A stretch of DNA of 64,000 nt from Affinibrenneria salicis (GTDB lineage Bacteria > Pseudomonadota > Gammaproteobacteria > Enterobacterales > Enterobacteriaceae). The position numbers and the translations under genes were made by a program. The stretch covers positions 62,001 through 126,000 of the forward strand of contig NZ_VYKJ01000009.1 of NCBI RefSeq assembly GCF_008710095.1. The letters are read 5' to 3'. This document shows positions 15,447-25,816 of this stretch, one piece after another (the stretch's first letter is position 1; every line of letters begins with the position of its first letter). Below the pieces are notes generated by a model. That model searched no databases. It was not told the origin of the DNA and saw only the letters and a program-made list of their open reading frames with translations.

Positions 15447-17405
15447 ATGAGCCAATATAATAAACATCCGATACCCGCCTCCATCGCGGCAAATGCGCTG
15501 ATCAATGCCGGGCAGTACCAGCAGCGTTATCGGCAGTCGGTGCAGGATCCGGAGGCTTTCTGGCGCCAGCAGGGCGAAATCATTGACTGGATCACGCCCT
15601 ATCAGCAGGTAAAAAATACCTCATTTGATCCGGGTCATGTTCGCATCCGCTGGTTTGAAGACGGCTCGCTCAATGCGGCGGCCAACTGCCTCGATCGTCA
15701 TCTGGCGCAGCGGGGCGATCGGATCGCCATTATCTGGGAAGGCGATGACGCGCGGGAAAGTCAGACGCTGACTTATCGCCAGCTGTATGAAGCGGTCTGC
15801 CGCCTCGCCAGCGTGCTGAAGGCGCGCGGGATCCGCAAAGGCGACGTCGTGGCGATCTATATGCCGATGGTGCCCGAAGCGGCGGTGGCAATGCTGGCCT
15901 GCGCCCGGATCGGCGCGATTCATTCGGTGATCTTTGGCGGTTTTTCTCCCGAAGCGATTGCCGGGCGCATCGTCGACAGCAGCGCCCGGCTGGTGATCAC
16001 CGCCGACGAGGGCATTCGCGCCGGGCGCGTTATCCCGCTGAAAAAAAATATTGATGACGCGCTGAAAAACCCCACCGTGACCACGGTCAGGCATGTGATC
16101 GTCCTGCGACGCACCGGTAAGGAGGTGGCATGGCGGCCGGATCGCGATTTATGGTGGCATGATCTGATCGACCAGGCCGATCCCGACTGCCCGCCCGAGG
16201 CGATGAACGCCGAAGATCCGCTGTTTATCCTGTATACCTCGGGATCGACCGGCAAACCCAAAGGCGTGCTGCACACTACCGGCGGCTATCTGGTGTATGC
16301 CGCCACCACCTTTAAGTATGTTTTCGATTATCATTCCGACGATATTTACTGGTGTACGGCGGATGTCGGCTGGATCACCGGCCATAGCTATCTGCTGTAC
16401 GGACCGCTGGCCTGCGGCGCCACCACGCTGATGTTCGAGGGCGTGCCAAACTGGCCGGACGCGCGCCGCATGGCGCAGGTGGTGGATAAACACCAGGTCA
16501 CGATCCTGTATACCGCGCCCACTGCGATCCGCGCGCTGATGGCGGAAGGCGACAAAGCGATCGAAGGCACGTCGCGCCGTTCGCTGCGCATTATGGGATC
16601 GGTCGGCGAGCCGATCAATCCCGAAGCCTGGGAGTGGTACTTTAATAAAATCGGCAACGGCAAATGTCCGATCGTCGATACCTGGTGGCAGACGGAAACC
16701 GGCGGCTTTATGATCACCCCGCTGCCCGGCGCGATCGAGACTAAGGCCGGCTCAGCCACCCGCCCGTTCTTCGGCGTACAGCCCGCGCTGGTGGATAACC
16801 TGGGCAATCTGCTGGAGGGAGAAAACGAGGGCAACCTGGTGATTGTCGACTCCTGGCCCGGCCAGGCGCGTACGCTGTTCGGCGATCACGACCGCTTCGA
16901 ACAGACCTATTTCTCCACCTTTAAAGGCATGTACTTCAGCGGCGACGGCGCGCGGCGCGACGAAGACGGCTATTACTGGATCACCGGGCGGGTGGACGAT
17001 GTGCTTAACGTCTCGGGTCACCGGCTGGGCACGGCGGAAATAGAATCGGCGCTGGTCGCCCATCCGAAAATCGCCGAGGCCGCCGTGGTCGGCATTCCGC
17101 ACACCATTAAGGGCCAGGCGATCTATGCCTACGTCACGCTGAACCACGGCGAAGAGCCGACCAGCGAGCTCTACAGCGAAGTGCGCGACTGGGTGCGCAA
17201 GGAAATCGGCGCCATCGCCACGCCCGATATTCTGCACTGGACCGATTCCCTGCCGAAAACCCGCTCCGGCAAGATCATGCGCCGCATTTTACGCAAGATC
17301 GCCGCCGGAGATACCGGCAATCTGGGCGATACCTCAACCCTTGCCGATCCTGGCGTGGTGGAAAAACTACTGGAGGAAACGCAGGCGATTAAAATGTCGC
17401 GTTAA
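15447..17405 (+). CDS. acs: Acetyl-CoA synthetase (acetate-CoA ligase, AMP-forming)
   Basis: A 652-residue enzyme the same length as E. coli Acs. It activates acetate with ATP to acetyl-AMP and then transfers it to CoA, the high-affinity route for scavenging acetate. The AMP-binding signature '[12 protein letters not shown]' lies near residue 262, '[10 protein letters not shown]' near 413, '[20 protein letters not shown]' near 495, and the catalytic-lysine region '[11 protein letters not shown]' near 608. In related enzymes that lysine is inactivated by Pat acetylation. A strong AAGGAGA site precedes the ATG. The gene is followed by yjcH and actP after a 280-bp gap, the same order as in E. 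coli, forming an acetate uptake and activation unit with a CRP site upstream. Confidence 0.96.
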   Translation: MSQYNKHPIPASIAANALINAGQYQQRYRQSVQDPEAFWRQQGEIIDWITPYQQVKNTSFDPGHVRIRWFEDGSLNAAANCLDRHLAQRGDRIAIIWEGDDARESQTLTYRQLYEAVCRLASVLKARGIRKGDVVAIYMPMVPEAAVAMLACARIGAIHSVIFGGFSPEAIAGRIVDSSARLVITADEGIRAGRVIPLKKNIDDALKNPTVTTVRHVIVLRRTGKEVAWRPDRDLWWHDLIDQADPDCPPEAMNAEDPLFILYTSGSTGKPKGVLHTTGGYLVYAATTFKYVFDYHSDDIYWCTADVGWITGHSYLLYGPLACGATTLMFEGVPNWPDARRMAQVVDKHQVTILYTAPTAIRALMAEGDKAIEGTSRRSLRIMGSVGEPINPEAWEWYFNKIGNGKCPIVDTWWQTETGGFMITPLPGAIETKAGSATRPFFGVQPALVDNLGNLLEGENEGNLVIVDSWPGQARTLFGDHDRFEQTYFSTFKGMYFSGDGARRDEDGYYWITGRVDDVLNVSGHRLGTAEIESALVAHPKIAEAAVVGIPHTIKGQAIYAYVTLNHGEEPTSELYSEVRDWVRKEIGAIATPDILHWTDSLPKTRSGKIMRRILRKIAAGDTGNLGDTSTLADPGVVEKLLEETQAIKMSR

Positions 17406-17685
17406 TCGACCGGCGAGCGCTTCGTTCAAAACGGTCGCGTCTGCCTGCGGCGCCAGGTTTACGCCGTCTTGCAGCGACGACTCCCCGGGCGCGGCGCTGC
17501 ACGAGCAGAAACGCCCGCACGGCAGGGAAAACACACGTCAGGACCAGCCATGCCGTATCGCACGATGCGGCGACGGCCTGCCGTTGCCCGAAACGGAGCA
17601 GTCTGCGCGTTAATCCGCCCTGGCGGTCGAAACGGCAGTTTAAAGACGGCAATAATCCACCCCATGAGACAACGGGAGAATGATG

Positions 17686-17997
17686 ATGAATGACGCCGTA
17701 TATCAACGAATTGAGAACAATCCCCTATTCAGTGAACTGGTGGGCAAACGACAACGGTTCGCCGCGCTGCTCTCGCTGATTGTGCTGGTGCTGTACATCG
17801 GCTTTATCCTGCTTATCGCATTTGCGCCCGGCTGGCTGGGTACGCCGCTCTATCCTGGCTCCAGCATAACGCGCGGCATTCCCGTCGGCGTCGGGCTGAT
17901 CGCGATCTCTTTCGCGCTGACCGGCGTGTACGTGTTCCGCGCCAACGGCGAGTTCGATCGCCTGACTAATCAGCTGCTGAGCGAGGTTAAACCATGA
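17686..17997 (+). CDS. yjcH: DUF485 inner-membrane protein YjcH
   Basis: A 103-residue membrane protein matching YjcH of E. coli. Two membrane helices (about 26-47 and 61-83) are separated by the conserved loop '[20 protein letters not shown]' and followed by 'RANGEFDRL'. YjcH-type proteins are always found with ActP-type sodium:solute symporters and are presumed accessory subunits. Three consecutive ATGs occur at 17680, 17683 and 17686. I chose the last because it matches the family N-terminus ([12 protein letters not shown]) and sits 7 bp after GGGAG. The stop overlaps the actP start by 4 bp (ATGA), a sign of translational coupling. Confidence 0.92.
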   Translation: MNDAVYQRIENNPLFSELVGKRQRFAALLSLIVLVLYIGFILLIAFAPGWLGTPLYPGSSITRGIPVGVGLIAISFALTGVYVFRANGEFDRLTNQLLSEVKP

Positions 17998-19655
17998 ACT
18001 TCCGCCCCGCGACGCCGCTGGCGCTGCTCGTTCTGCCCGGCCTCAGCTCTGCCGCCGATGCCCTGACCGGCAACGTTCAGCGTCAGCCGGTCAATATTCA
18101 GGCCATTATCATGTTCCTGTTGTTTGTCGGCGCCACGCTGTACATCACCTGGTGGGCCTCCAAACGCACCCGCTCACGCAGCGATTACTATACCGCCGGC
18201 GGCAATATCACCGGTTTTCAGAACGGGCTGGCCATTGCCGGCGACTATATGTCGGCCGCATCCTTCCTCGGTATTTCCGCTCTGGTTTACACCTCCGGCT
18301 ACGACGGGCTGATCTACTCTCTGGGTTTTCTGGTCGGCTGGCCGATTATCCTGTTTCTGATCGCCGAGCGGTTGCGCAACCTCGGCCGCTACACTTTTGC
18401 CGATGTAGCCTCCTATCGACTGCGGCAAAAACCGATCCGAACGCTGTCCGCCTGCGGCTCGCTGGTGGTCGTGGCGCTATATCTGATTGCGCAAATGGTC
18501 GGCGCAGGCAAGCTGATCGAGTTGCTGTTCGGCCTCAACTATCTGGTCGCCGTGGTGCTGGTCGGCATTCTGATGGTGATGTACGTACTGTTCGGCGGCA
18601 TGCTGGCCACAACCTGGGTGCAGATTATTAAAGCGGTGTTGCTGCTGTTCGGCGCCACCTTTATGGCGCTGATGGTGATGAAATCGGTAAATTTCAGTTT
18701 TGATACCCTGTTCCGCCAGGCGACAGAGATTCACCCGCAGGGCATTGCCATCATGAGTCCCGGCGGACTGGTTTCCGACCCCATATCGGCGCTGTCGCTC
18801 GGTCTGGGACTGATGTTCGGCACGGCCGGCCTGCCCCACATTCTGATGCGCTTTTTTACCGTCAGCGACGCCAAAGAGGCGCGCAAGAGCGTATTCTACG
18901 CCACCGGCTTTATGGGTTACTTCTATTTCCTGACGTTTATCATCGGCTTCGGCGCCATCCTGCTGGTCGGCGCCAATCCGCAGTTTAAAGATGCCGCCGG
19001 CGCGCTGATCGGCGGGACCAATATGGCGGCGGTGCACCTGGCTAACGCGGTAGGCGGCAATCTGTTCCTCGGCTTTATTTCCGCCGTGGCGTTCGCCACC
19101 ATTTTGGCCGTGGTCGCGGGCCTGACGCTGGCCGGCGCCTCCGCGGTCTCTCACGATCTCTACTCCAGCGTATTTAAAAACGGCAAAGCCACCGAACGCG
19201 ACGAGCTGAAGGTTTCTAAAATTACCGTTCTGGCGCTCGGCGTGGTGGCCATCGCGCTCGGCATTTTGTTTGAAAACCAGAATATCGCCTTTATGGTCGG
19301 TCTGGCCTTTTCTATCGCCGCCAGCTGTAATTTCCCGATCATTATTCTGTCCATGTACTGGTCGAAACTGACGACGCGCGGCGCCCTGGTCGGCGGCTGG
19401 GCCGGCCTGCTGACGGCGGTGATTTTAATGATCCTTGGGCCGACCGTCTGGGTGAAAATCCTGGGCCACGCAACGCCGGTTTATCCCTATGAGTACCCGG
19501 CGCTGTTTTCTATGCTGACGGCTTTTATCGGCACCTGGCTGTTTTCAATTACCGATAACTCGCCGGGCGGGCAGGAAGAGCGTAAACGTTTCAGGCCGCA
19601 GTTTATTCGTTCGCAAACCGGGGTCGGCGCGTCGCGCGCCGGGACAACGCACTGA
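17994..19655 (+). CDS. actP: Acetate/glycolate:cation symporter ActP
   Basis: A 553-residue sodium:solute symporter family protein closely matching ActP (549 aa in E. coli), which takes up acetate and glycolate. The first about 20 residues form a cleavable-type signal sequence ([15 protein letters not shown]). About 13 membrane helices follow. Family signatures include '[20 protein letters not shown]', '[19 protein letters not shown]', '[20 protein letters not shown]' and '[10 protein letters not shown]'-type segments (here [10 protein letters not shown]). It overlaps yjcH by 4 bp and completes the acs-yjcH-actP operon. A GC-rich hairpin-like stretch (CCGGCGCGCCGGCGCCGG) after the stop may end transcription, but it has no clear T-run. 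Confidence 0.95.
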   Translation: MNFRPATPLALLVLPGLSSAADALTGNVQRQPVNIQAIIMFLLFVGATLYITWWASKRTRSRSDYYTAGGNITGFQNGLAIAGDYMSAASFLGISALVYTSGYDGLIYSLGFLVGWPIILFLIAERLRNLGRYTFADVASYRLRQKPIRTLSACGSLVVVALYLIAQMVGAGKLIELLFGLNYLVAVVLVGILMVMYVLFGGMLATTWVQIIKAVLLLFGATFMALMVMKSVNFSFDTLFRQATEIHPQGIAIMSPGGLVSDPISALSLGLGLMFGTAGLPHILMRFFTVSDAKEARKSVFYATGFMGYFYFLTFIIGFGAILLVGANPQFKDAAGALIGGTNMAAVHLANAVGGNLFLGFISAVAFATILAVVAGLTLAGASAVSHDLYSSVFKNGKATERDELKVSKITVLALGVVAIALGILFENQNIAFMVGLAFSIAASCNFPIIILSMYWSKLTTRGALVGGWAGLLTAVILMILGPTVWVKILGHATPVYPYEYPALFSMLTAFIGTWLFSITDNSPGGQEERKRFRPQFIRSQTGVGASRAGTTH

Positions 19656-19720
19656 TACAGACACCGTGATCGCCACCGGGGCGCGCAACAGTGCCCGGCG
19701 CGCCGGCGCCGGGATATCGA

Positions 19721-21367
19721 TCAGACTTTTTCAACCAATAGCGCTTCGAGCAAATCCAGTTCGCGCAGCATTTTTTGCAGGGTTTCATTGCTAATCTGCT
19801 GAGTGGCGCGCAGGTGATAAAGTTCGCCGCGCTCGGCGTTGACCGCCGTCAGACGGAAGCGGCGCTCAAGGTTCTCAACCATCAGGCTGCTTTCCAGATC
19901 GTCCGGCCCCACCACCCGCCGGCGCAGGTTACCGATGACGCGAGCGCTTACTTCTTTCAATACCTGTTCGTCGATATTCTCTTCCCGATCGGCCGCCAGC
20001 CGTTCTTCCATTTTATTCAGGCTGGTGATCGCCACTTCCGCTACCTTGATACGCGCCTTGCGTTCTTCACTTTCGTAAAGCGCGCGATCGGCCACCACCA
20101 CGCCGCGCAGCAGCAACGGTAGCGCAATCACGCCGCACAGCAGAGAAAACAGAATCACGCCGGCGGCGATAAAGACCAATTGATAGCGAGACGGGAAGGC
20201 CGTGCCGTCGCTCAGCAGCAGCGGAATCGACAGCACGCCGGCCAGGGTAATCGCGCCGCGCACCCCGGCGAAAGAGGCCACCCAGATCTCGCGCGTAGAG
20301 TATTCGCCAAATACCATCGGCCGTTTTTTCAGTGCGCGCAGGCTGAAAATTTTCATCATCCACAGCCAGCAGAAACGCAGCAGCAGCAACGCGGCGTAGA
20401 TCGCGACGACGTCGGTAAACAGCATCCAGGTTTCCGTAGTGGGATCCAACCGGGCCTCGGTGAGCGAGGTTTCCAGAATATCCGGCAGTTGCAGACCCAA
20501 CATGATAAACACCATGCCGTTAAACACGAACTCCAGCATCGTCCAGACGCTGTTGGCGCGCAACCGCATAGTGAGCGGCGCGTTGCGGATGACGCCGGAC
20601 TGGCCGATGGTCATACCTGAAGCCACCGCCGCGAGGATACCGGACACGCCGATATGCTCGGCAATCAGATAAGAGGCGAAAGGCAGCAACAGCAGCAGGA
20701 TAATTTGCGTCGCCGCATCGCCGCCGCTCCAGCGGCTAATCATGCGCAGCGATTTACTGTACAGCCAGGTGGTGGCTACCCCAGCCAGCAGACCGCCCGC
20801 GGCGACTTTCAGAAACTCGATAGTCGCGCCCGACACGCTAAACACCATGGTGCCCATGGCGATGGCAATGGCGAACTTCAGCGATACCAGGCCGGAAGCG
20901 TCGTTCATCAGCGCCTCGCCCTGCAGGATGCCCATCAGCTTTTTCGGTATGCGATCTTCACCGACAATGCCGGACAGCGCGACGGCATCGGTTGGCGACA
21001 GCACCGCCGCCAGAGCAAAGGCCGCCACCAGCGGAATACCGGGCACCATCCAATAGATCAGATAGCCCACGCCAACGACGGTGACCAGCACCAGCGCCAG
21101 CGCCAGGCCGAAAATTTCGCGTCCGTGCCGCAAAAATTCGCGCGGCGGCGTCTTCCAGCCGTCGGCAAACAGCAGCGGCGGGATGAACAGCACCATAAAC
21201 AGCTCGGGATTAAAATCGACGTGCAGACCAAACCGGGGCCATGCCAGCAATGCACCGATGGCTATCTGCATCAGCGGCAGAGGAATTTGAAACGGCAGGA
21301 CACGCGTGACGACCCCTGACAACGACACCATCAGGGTCAGAATGAGAATAGTAAAAAAGATTTCCAT
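19721..21367 (-). CDS. yjcE: CPA1-family Na+/H+ antiporter YjcE
   Basis: A 548-residue monovalent cation:proton antiporter closely matching E. coli YjcE. The N-terminal about 400 residues hold about 12 membrane helices with family motifs 'PLPLMQIAIGALLAWPRFGL', 'FIPPLLFADGWKTP' and 'AAVLSPTDAVALSGIVGE'. The last contains the S/T-D pair of the ion site, followed by 'GEALMNDASGL'. The C-terminal about 130 residues are soluble, charged and helical. ATG 21367 was chosen because it gives the family start MEIFFTILIL and has AAGGAAAG upstream; an in-frame ATG at 21418 lacks homology. It converges on actP. The neighbourhood yjcH-actP-yjcE-ghxP is also conserved in E. coli. Confidence 0.92.
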   Translation of the reverse strand: MEIFFTILILTLMVSLSGVVTRVLPFQIPLPLMQIAIGALLAWPRFGLHVDFNPELFMVLFIPPLLFADGWKTPPREFLRHGREIFGLALALVLVTVVGVGYLIYWMVPGIPLVAAFALAAVLSPTDAVALSGIVGEDRIPKKLMGILQGEALMNDASGLVSLKFAIAIAMGTMVFSVSGATIEFLKVAAGGLLAGVATTWLYSKSLRMISRWSGGDAATQIILLLLLPFASYLIAEHIGVSGILAAVASGMTIGQSGVIRNAPLTMRLRANSVWTMLEFVFNGMVFIMLGLQLPDILETSLTEARLDPTTETWMLFTDVVAIYAALLLLRFCWLWMMKIFSLRALKKRPMVFGEYSTREIWVASFAGVRGAITLAGVLSIPLLLSDGTAFPSRYQLVFIAAGVILFSLLCGVIALPLLLRGVVVADRALYESEERKARIKVAEVAITSLNKMEERLAADREENIDEQVLKEVSARVIGNLRRRVVGPDDLESSLMVENLERRFRLTAVNAERGELYHLRATQQISNETLQKMLRELDLLEALLVEKV

Positions 21368-21500
21368 GCTTTCCTTAGATCTCTTACTGCGTTGAGAGGT
21401 TGCGCATCTGCTTATCAACCCATGGAATCATTTTAGAAGTAAATCCTTTCCTTCTGCCATCAAAAATCAGGTCTGGTTTGAAAACAATTGAGGGAGCGGA

Positions 21501-21530
21501 GAAAAAACGGGGAACGGACGTTCCCCGTTA
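21501..21530 (-). terminator. Intrinsic terminator after ghxP
   Basis: Read on the minus strand, an 11-bp perfect stem (AACGGGGAACG / CGTTCCCCGTT, 21506-21516 with 21519-21529, 2-nt spacer) is followed by TTTTTTC. It lies about 55 bp past the stop of the purine permease gene. Confidence 0.85.
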
Positions 21531-21585
21531 TCCTGCGGGCAGGGTTCATGCATCGCCGGGCGGCGATTTTCGAACCGCGCGTAAC

Positions 21586-22953
21586 TCAGAGCGCCCAGCC
21601 GCCGGCGTAGAATACGACCAGCGCGATGGCGATAATCACCGTGCCGATATTCAGCTTGCGCCATTCGCCGGAAAAAATACGTCCCAGCACCAGCGACGCA
21701 AAGCCCAGCATAATGCCGGTGACGATATTGCAGGTCAGAACGATAAATACCGCGCACACAAGGCCGGACATCGCATCGACAAGATCGGTGAAATCCAGTT
21801 TAGATACGTTGCTCAGCATCAGCAGACCGACATACATCAGCGCCGGCGCGGTCGCGTATCCCGGCACCAGGTAAGACAGCGGCGCCAGGAACAGGATCAG
21901 CAGGAACAGAACGCCGACCACCGTCGCCGTCAGGCCGGTTTTACCGCCGGCCGCCGTACCGGCCGCCGATTCGATATACACCGCCGCGGGCGAGGTACCG
22001 ACCAGGCTGGCGAAGATGCTGCTTACCGAGTCGGCGGTTAACGCTTTGCCGCCGCTGACGATCTGACCGTCCTTATCAAGCAGGTTCGCCTGACCGGCCA
22101 CCGCGCGAATGGTGCCGGTGGCGTCAAACACCGCCGTCATGACCAGCGCCAGCACGCTGGGCAATACCACCGGCTGCAGCGCCCCGACGATATCCAGGCT
22201 GAAAATCAACGAAGCGCCGTGTTCATCGGTCAGCGTCGGCAGCGCGAACAGTCCATGCCACGCCACGTTCGGATCAAAAATCAGCCCAATAATCGAGATA
22301 ACGACGATCACCAACAGAATGCCGCCGGGCACCCGGCATTTTTCCAGCCCGATCGTCGCCGCCAGACCAATTAACGCCATGATCACCGGAAAAGAGGTGA
22401 AATCGCCCAGTTTAACGGGCAGGCCGTCCAGTGGGTTTTTTACCACCAGGCCAATGCCGTTAGCGGCGATAATCAACAGAAACAGGCCGATACCGATACC
22501 GGCGCCCTGAGCCACGCCCATCGGTAAATTGCGCAGGATCCAGGAACGAATACCGGTCGCGGAAATGACAGTAAACAACACCCCCATCAGGAAGATCGCG
22601 CCCAGCGCAACCGGCACGCTGATCTGCTGGCCCAGCACCAGGCTAAACGCGGTAAACGCCGTTAATGAAATAGCGCAGCCAATCGCCATCGGCAGGTTCG
22701 CCCACAGCCCCATCAGCAGAGAGCCGACGCCGGCCACCAGACAGGCGGCGACAAACACCGCGCCGGGCGGAAAACCGGCTTTACCCAGCATGCCCGGCAC
22801 CACTACCACCGAGTAAACCATGGCCAGAAATGTCGTCAGGCCGGCCAGCACTTCCTGACGAACGCTGCTGCCGCGCTGAGTAATTTTAAAAAAGGCATCG
22901 AGCGCGCCGGGCGAATGCGGCGCGCCTGCGCTCCGGCCAGTTGAATTTGCCAT
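21586..22953 (-). CDS. ghxP: NCS2-family guanine/hypoxanthine permease GhxP
   Basis: A 455-residue nucleobase permease of the AzgA-like NCS2 subgroup, closely matching E. coli GhxP (YjcD). It has about 13 membrane helices, the N-terminal block '[20 protein letters not shown]', '[20 protein letters not shown]', '[20 protein letters not shown]' and '[20 protein letters not shown]', the conserved substrate and proton-coupling loops of this branch. ATG 22953 with AGGGGAAA upstream is chosen over ATG 22971. A PurR-like operator lies about 46 bp upstream of the start, so purine repression is likely, and a strong terminator follows the gene. Related AdeP-type adenine permeases are excluded mainly by closer similarity to GhxP and by the conserved place next to yjcE. 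Confidence 0.9.
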   Translation of the reverse strand: MANSTGRSAGAPHSPGALDAFFKITQRGSSVRQEVLAGLTTFLAMVYSVVVVPGMLGKAGFPPGAVFVAACLVAGVGSLLMGLWANLPMAIGCAISLTAFTAFSLVLGQQISVPVALGAIFLMGVLFTVISATGIRSWILRNLPMGVAQGAGIGIGLFLLIIAANGIGLVVKNPLDGLPVKLGDFTSFPVIMALIGLAATIGLEKCRVPGGILLVIVVISIIGLIFDPNVAWHGLFALPTLTDEHGASLIFSLDIVGALQPVVLPSVLALVMTAVFDATGTIRAVAGQANLLDKDGQIVSGGKALTADSVSSIFASLVGTSPAAVYIESAAGTAAGGKTGLTATVVGVLFLLILFLAPLSYLVPGYATAPALMYVGLLMLSNVSKLDFTDLVDAMSGLVCAVFIVLTCNIVTGIMLGFASLVLGRIFSGEWRKLNIGTVIIAIALVVFYAGGWAL

Positions 22954-23287
22954 TGTTATTTCCCCTGTCATGTTGTTGTCATTATGTTCCGGCTAATAAA
23001 GCAAACGATTGGCTGGCGATGCGCGGCAAATCATAAGCAAAAACCGGCTATTATAACTGCAGATTATTAAGCCTTATGTAGCGCTATTTCAACCGTAACA
23101 GTGATATTTATCACCTTTTTTACCACCGGCAGGACGTACGACAACGGGCTGAAACCCGAAAATGGGAGAACGACGCGCAAAGAAGCACCAGGTGCGGGGG
23201 ATCAACAACGCCGCGCCCGCGACCTGAACGGCCGTAGCGCGGCGGACAAATAAGGGCCGGGAGGGAGAACGCCGCCCGGTTGGGGCA
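22954..23287 (-). promoter_or_regulatory. ghxP promoter region with PurR-like operator
   Basis: This 334-bp gap holds AAGCAAACGATTGGCT at 22999-23014, which fits the PurR consensus ANGCAANCGNTTNCNT with one mismatch. The surrounding AT-rich sequence should contain the ghxP promoter. The part from about 23090 to 23287 is downstream of lpxP and shows GC-rich inverted segments but no clear terminator. Confidence 0.6.
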
Positions 23288-24214
23288 TTACCCGGCGTAC
23301 AGCGAAACTTCGCCCGCCGGGCGGGTTTTAAAGCGACGATGCAGCCACAGATACTGCTCCGGCGCGCGCATAATTTCGCGCTCAATCACTTTATTCATGT
23401 AGCCGGCCGCCGCCTGCTCATCATGATAGGGGTAATTTTCCAGCTCCGGCTGGATGACTAGTTTATAGCCCAGCGACCCCGTCTTGCGGATTAATACCGT
23501 GGTAATCATCGCCGGTTTAGCCAGCCGACCGATGGTATAAGTGCCGCTGGTGGTCGCCGCCTGCTTGACGGCGAAAAACGGGGCGAAAACGCTGCCCCTG
23601 GGGCCATAGTCCTGATCCGGCGCAAACCACACGGCTTCGCCGCGTTTTAACGCATGCACCATACCGCGCAGATCTTTACGATCGATCATCGCCTTATTGG
23701 AGCGCGAACGTCCCCAGGTCTGCATCCATTCCATGACTTTATTATTGTGCGGCCGGTACATCGCCATCATCGGCTGGCACAGCCCCATCGCCCTGCCGCC
23801 CAGCTCAAGCGACATAAAGTGAATGCCGATGACCATCACGCCCTGGTTTTTCCGGCAGGCGGCGTGCAAATTTTCCAGCCCGCTGACGTCAAACCAATAG
23901 CGCACGCGCCTATCGGACCAGAACCAGGCCATTCCGGTTTCAATCAGCCCCATGCCCAGCGAGGAAAAATTCTCCGTAATCATCTGTTCGCGTTCCGCCT
24001 GCGTGCGCTCGGGGAAGCACAGCTCCAGATTACGGCGGGCGATAGACACGCGGCGTTTGAGGAAATGGCGCGAACATTTACCCAGCAGACGGCCGATACG
24101 CACCAGCAGCGGGTAGGGTAATTGCACCAGCAGAAACAGGATGCCCAGGCCGAACCAAAGCAACCAGTAGCGGGGATGGAGTAATTCAGCGGTAAATTTT
24201 TGATTCTTTTTCAT
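23288..24214 (-). CDS. lpxP: Lipid A biosynthesis acyltransferase, LpxP-like (LpxL/LpxM family)
   Basis: A 308-residue inner-membrane late acyltransferase that adds a secondary acyl chain to Kdo2-lipid IVA. One N-terminal membrane anchor (about 14-35, WLLWFGLGILFLLVQLPYP) precedes the catalytic region. The HX4E motif is visible as 'GIHFMSLE', followed by 'MAMYRPHNNKVMEWMQTWGR', 'RSNKAMIDRKDLRGMVHALK' and 'WFAPDQDYG'. These details, especially FMSLELGGR and PMMAMYRPHNN, match LpxP (cold-induced palmitoleoyl transferase) better than LpxL. It is monocistronic and lies two transcription units from a cspA-type gene. A small repeat separates them, so cold induction is possible. LpxL remains the alternative. 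Confidence 0.85.
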   Translation of the reverse strand: MKKNQKFTAELLHPRYWLLWFGLGILFLLVQLPYPLLVRIGRLLGKCSRHFLKRRVSIARRNLELCFPERTQAEREQMITENFSSLGMGLIETGMAWFWSDRRVRYWFDVSGLENLHAACRKNQGVMVIGIHFMSLELGGRAMGLCQPMMAMYRPHNNKVMEWMQTWGRSRSNKAMIDRKDLRGMVHALKRGEAVWFAPDQDYGPRGSVFAPFFAVKQAATTSGTYTIGRLAKPAMITTVLIRKTGSLGYKLVIQPELENYPYHDEQAAAGYMNKVIEREIMRAPEQYLWLHRRFKTRPAGEVSLYAG

Positions 24215-24252
24215 GGCGTCTTCTTTACACAGTCACACAGTCGGAAATCGCG

Positions 24253-24420
24253 TATGCCCTAAATAATTCAAGTTGCAGGACAAAGCGTTGTCGTTTTGAA
24301 CAACGCAACGCGCTGGCCCCTCGCGGGCAAGGCTCATCAGGCCCGGGCAGCTTACCTCAGTAAGCGATTCGGGCAGGCAACGAAGCCAACGCACCTGCAA
24401 CTTGAAGTATGACGGGTATA
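24253..24420. repeat. Dispersed palindromic element, copy 1 (best preserved)
   Basis: The 168-bp element has terminal inverted repeats: left TATGCCCTAAATAATTCAAG then TTGCAGG, right the reverse complement of TATACCCGTCATACTTCAAG then TTGCAGGTGC. Internally it has nested stems, for example GCTTAC-ctca-GTAAGC at 24350-24365. Related ends recur at about 28572-28712, 36407-36560, 37078-37168, 38780-38842, 62465-62815 and 63807-63877. No ORF, so it would need a transposase in trans. Confidence 0.8.
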
Positions 24421-24613
24421 AAGAGTGAATCCCACCGCGAACATACCGCTTGTGGCAAACCATCAGAGTGTACTAAGCGTGAAATTCAACGTCAGCAGCA
24501 TCAGTGATGACACCCGGCAGAAACGCGGGATACAAGCTCCGGGAACCGTCGGACGATAACCGGATTATTATATCGCCTGATCGCATCGTCGGGGTAGCGG
24601 AAAAATTCACCAC

Positions 24614-24650
24614 GAAAAAGACCCCGGCAAAAAATGCCGGGGTCTTTTTT
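24614..24650. terminator. Strong bidirectional intrinsic terminator
   Basis: AAAAAGACCCCGGCA-aaaaa-TGCCGGGGTCTTTTTT forms a perfect stem of about 15 bp flanked by an A-run and a T-run. On the minus strand it lies about 80 bp after the cold-shock gene stop and should end that transcript. It would also work on the plus strand. Confidence 0.9.
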
Positions 24651-24731
24651 GATTTCGCGCTGCTGTTCACCCGCTTTCTGACTGCTCAGGCTCGCGCCGT
24701 CATCGCTATCGCAGTTAGCGGGCCATCAACA

Positions 24732-24950
24732 TCAGATGGCGACAACGTTTACTGCTGAAGGGCCTTTCTGGCCGGCTTCAACGTTGAATTCAACGTTCTG
24801 ACCTTCTTCCAGGCTTTTATATTCATTGCCCTGGCCCTGAATGGCGGAGAAATGTACAAATACATCTTTGCTGCCGTCAGCCGGAGAAATAAAGCCAAAA
24901 CCTTTACCTGCGTCGAACCATTTTACTAAACCAGTCATTTTATTAGACAT
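24732..24950 (-). CDS. CspA-family cold-shock protein
   Basis: A 72-residue single cold-shock domain protein that binds single-stranded RNA and DNA and melts RNA structure. RNP1 'KGFGFIS' (about 16-22) and RNP2 'VFVHFSAI' (about 31-38) are intact, and the ends ([20 protein letters not shown] ... [10 protein letters not shown]) are CspA/CspG-like. An AAAGGAAAT site precedes the ATG. A leader of about 195 nt and a strong terminator flank it, as for temperature-regulated csp genes. Which E. coli paralogue it corresponds to cannot be decided from sequence alone. The preceding lpxP-like acyltransferase gene is another potentially cold-responsive function. Confidence 0.93.
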   Translation of the reverse strand: MSNKMTGLVKWFDAGKGFGFISPADGSKDVFVHFSAIQGQGNEYKSLEEGQNVEFNVEAGQKGPSAVNVVAI

Positions 24951-25160
24951 AGATATTTCCTTTATATTATTGGTGCCGCCATAATACGGCGTTAGAGGTC
25001 TGCCTCAGAAGTTACTTATGGAGCACTTATAGAAGGAAATTCGTCAGAGAAGAGATAGGTACATCGCTTGAACTAAGAACTGCTTTACTAAAATGTCTTT
25101 CATAACCTGAACTGTATCACAGGCCGAGGACGACATTAACGCATAGCTGAAATTATATAG
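24951..25160 (-). promoter_or_regulatory. csp promoter and long 5' leader
   Basis: On the minus strand, TTGCTATATAAT at about 25152-25162 gives an extended -10 element. Transcription from it would produce a 5' UTR of about 195 nt before the cold-shock gene, comparable to the about 160-nt temperature-sensing leader of cspA. I did not find an exact cold-box copy. Confidence 0.55.
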
Positions 25161-25198
25161 CAAGCGCTATCGTGAATTATTTTTACGCCAAAGCCGAT

Positions 25199-25816
25199 TC
25201 AAAATTTCTCCTTGCCATCCTGCCGCCATTCGCGCAGCGTGGCGACAATACGCAACGTACGGCAACGACGCACCGTGGTGGCGAATGAAGCCGAACGCAT
25301 CAGGCGGCGAACGAAGAACGCCAGCGATACAACTAACACCTGCGTAATAAGGGCGAATAGCGAAACGTCCCCTCGCAAGAATTTACCCGCCAAAACAGCA
25401 CAAGCCGCCAGACTAAGAATTAACGCGGCCAGGCTGAGCCAATAATGTATTTCCAGCCCCAGCGAATATCCTCGCGAAATAAGATACATCCCGGCGAATG
25501 CCGGGAAGATAACGAAAAAAATCATCAGAATAAAATAAACTATTGCCGACTGAATATAAAACTGAGCCAGAAAAAAATTATCGTTCAGGATAATCACGCT
25601 CAGCGCGCTGACAATAAGCAGAAAAAAAACGGTCAGCACTACCGGCAACCCGGCGGGCCGCGGAATAGCCGGCGACTGCGCCGGGTTCACCAGCCTGGCC
25701 ACATCTTCAACGCGCGCCGCCAGATTCGGATCGCGCGAGCGGATCTCTCGCTCAATTAATTTTCCTTCGCGGCGCAACGTAGAAAGAGAATTTTCTGACT
25801 GAGCGGATATTTTCAT
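25199..25816 (-). CDS. Four-helix membrane protein, candidate immunity protein
   Basis: A 205-residue protein of no family I recognise. A charged N-terminal region (about 1-55, probably coiled, with SLSTLRREGKLIEREIRSRD) is followed by four hydrophobic helices at about 58-78, 86-112, 124-147 and 152-170, and a basic C-terminus (RRCRTLRIVATLREWRQDGK). Its ATG shares one base with the stop of the upstream gene (TAATG at 25814-25818), so the two are tightly coupled. A small multi-helix membrane protein encoded right behind a hydrophobic toxin-like protein is the usual arrangement for an immunity protein against a pore-forming effector. That role is inference. Confidence 0.6.
   Translation of the reverse strand: MKISAQSENSLSTLRREGKLIEREIRSRDPNLAARVEDVARLVNPAQSPAIPRPAGLPVVLTVFFLLIVSALSVIILNDNFFLAQFYIQSAIVYFILMIFFVIFPAFAGMYLISRGYSLGLEIHYWLSLAALILSLAACAVLAGKFLRGDVSLFALITQVLVVSLAFFVRRLMRSASFATTVRRCRTLRIVATLREWRQDGKEKF

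Noticed and set aside
24253..24420. ERIC element
   Set aside because: The ends and core do not match the ERIC consensus I know; the TTCAAGTTGCAGG-type inverted ends define a different family.
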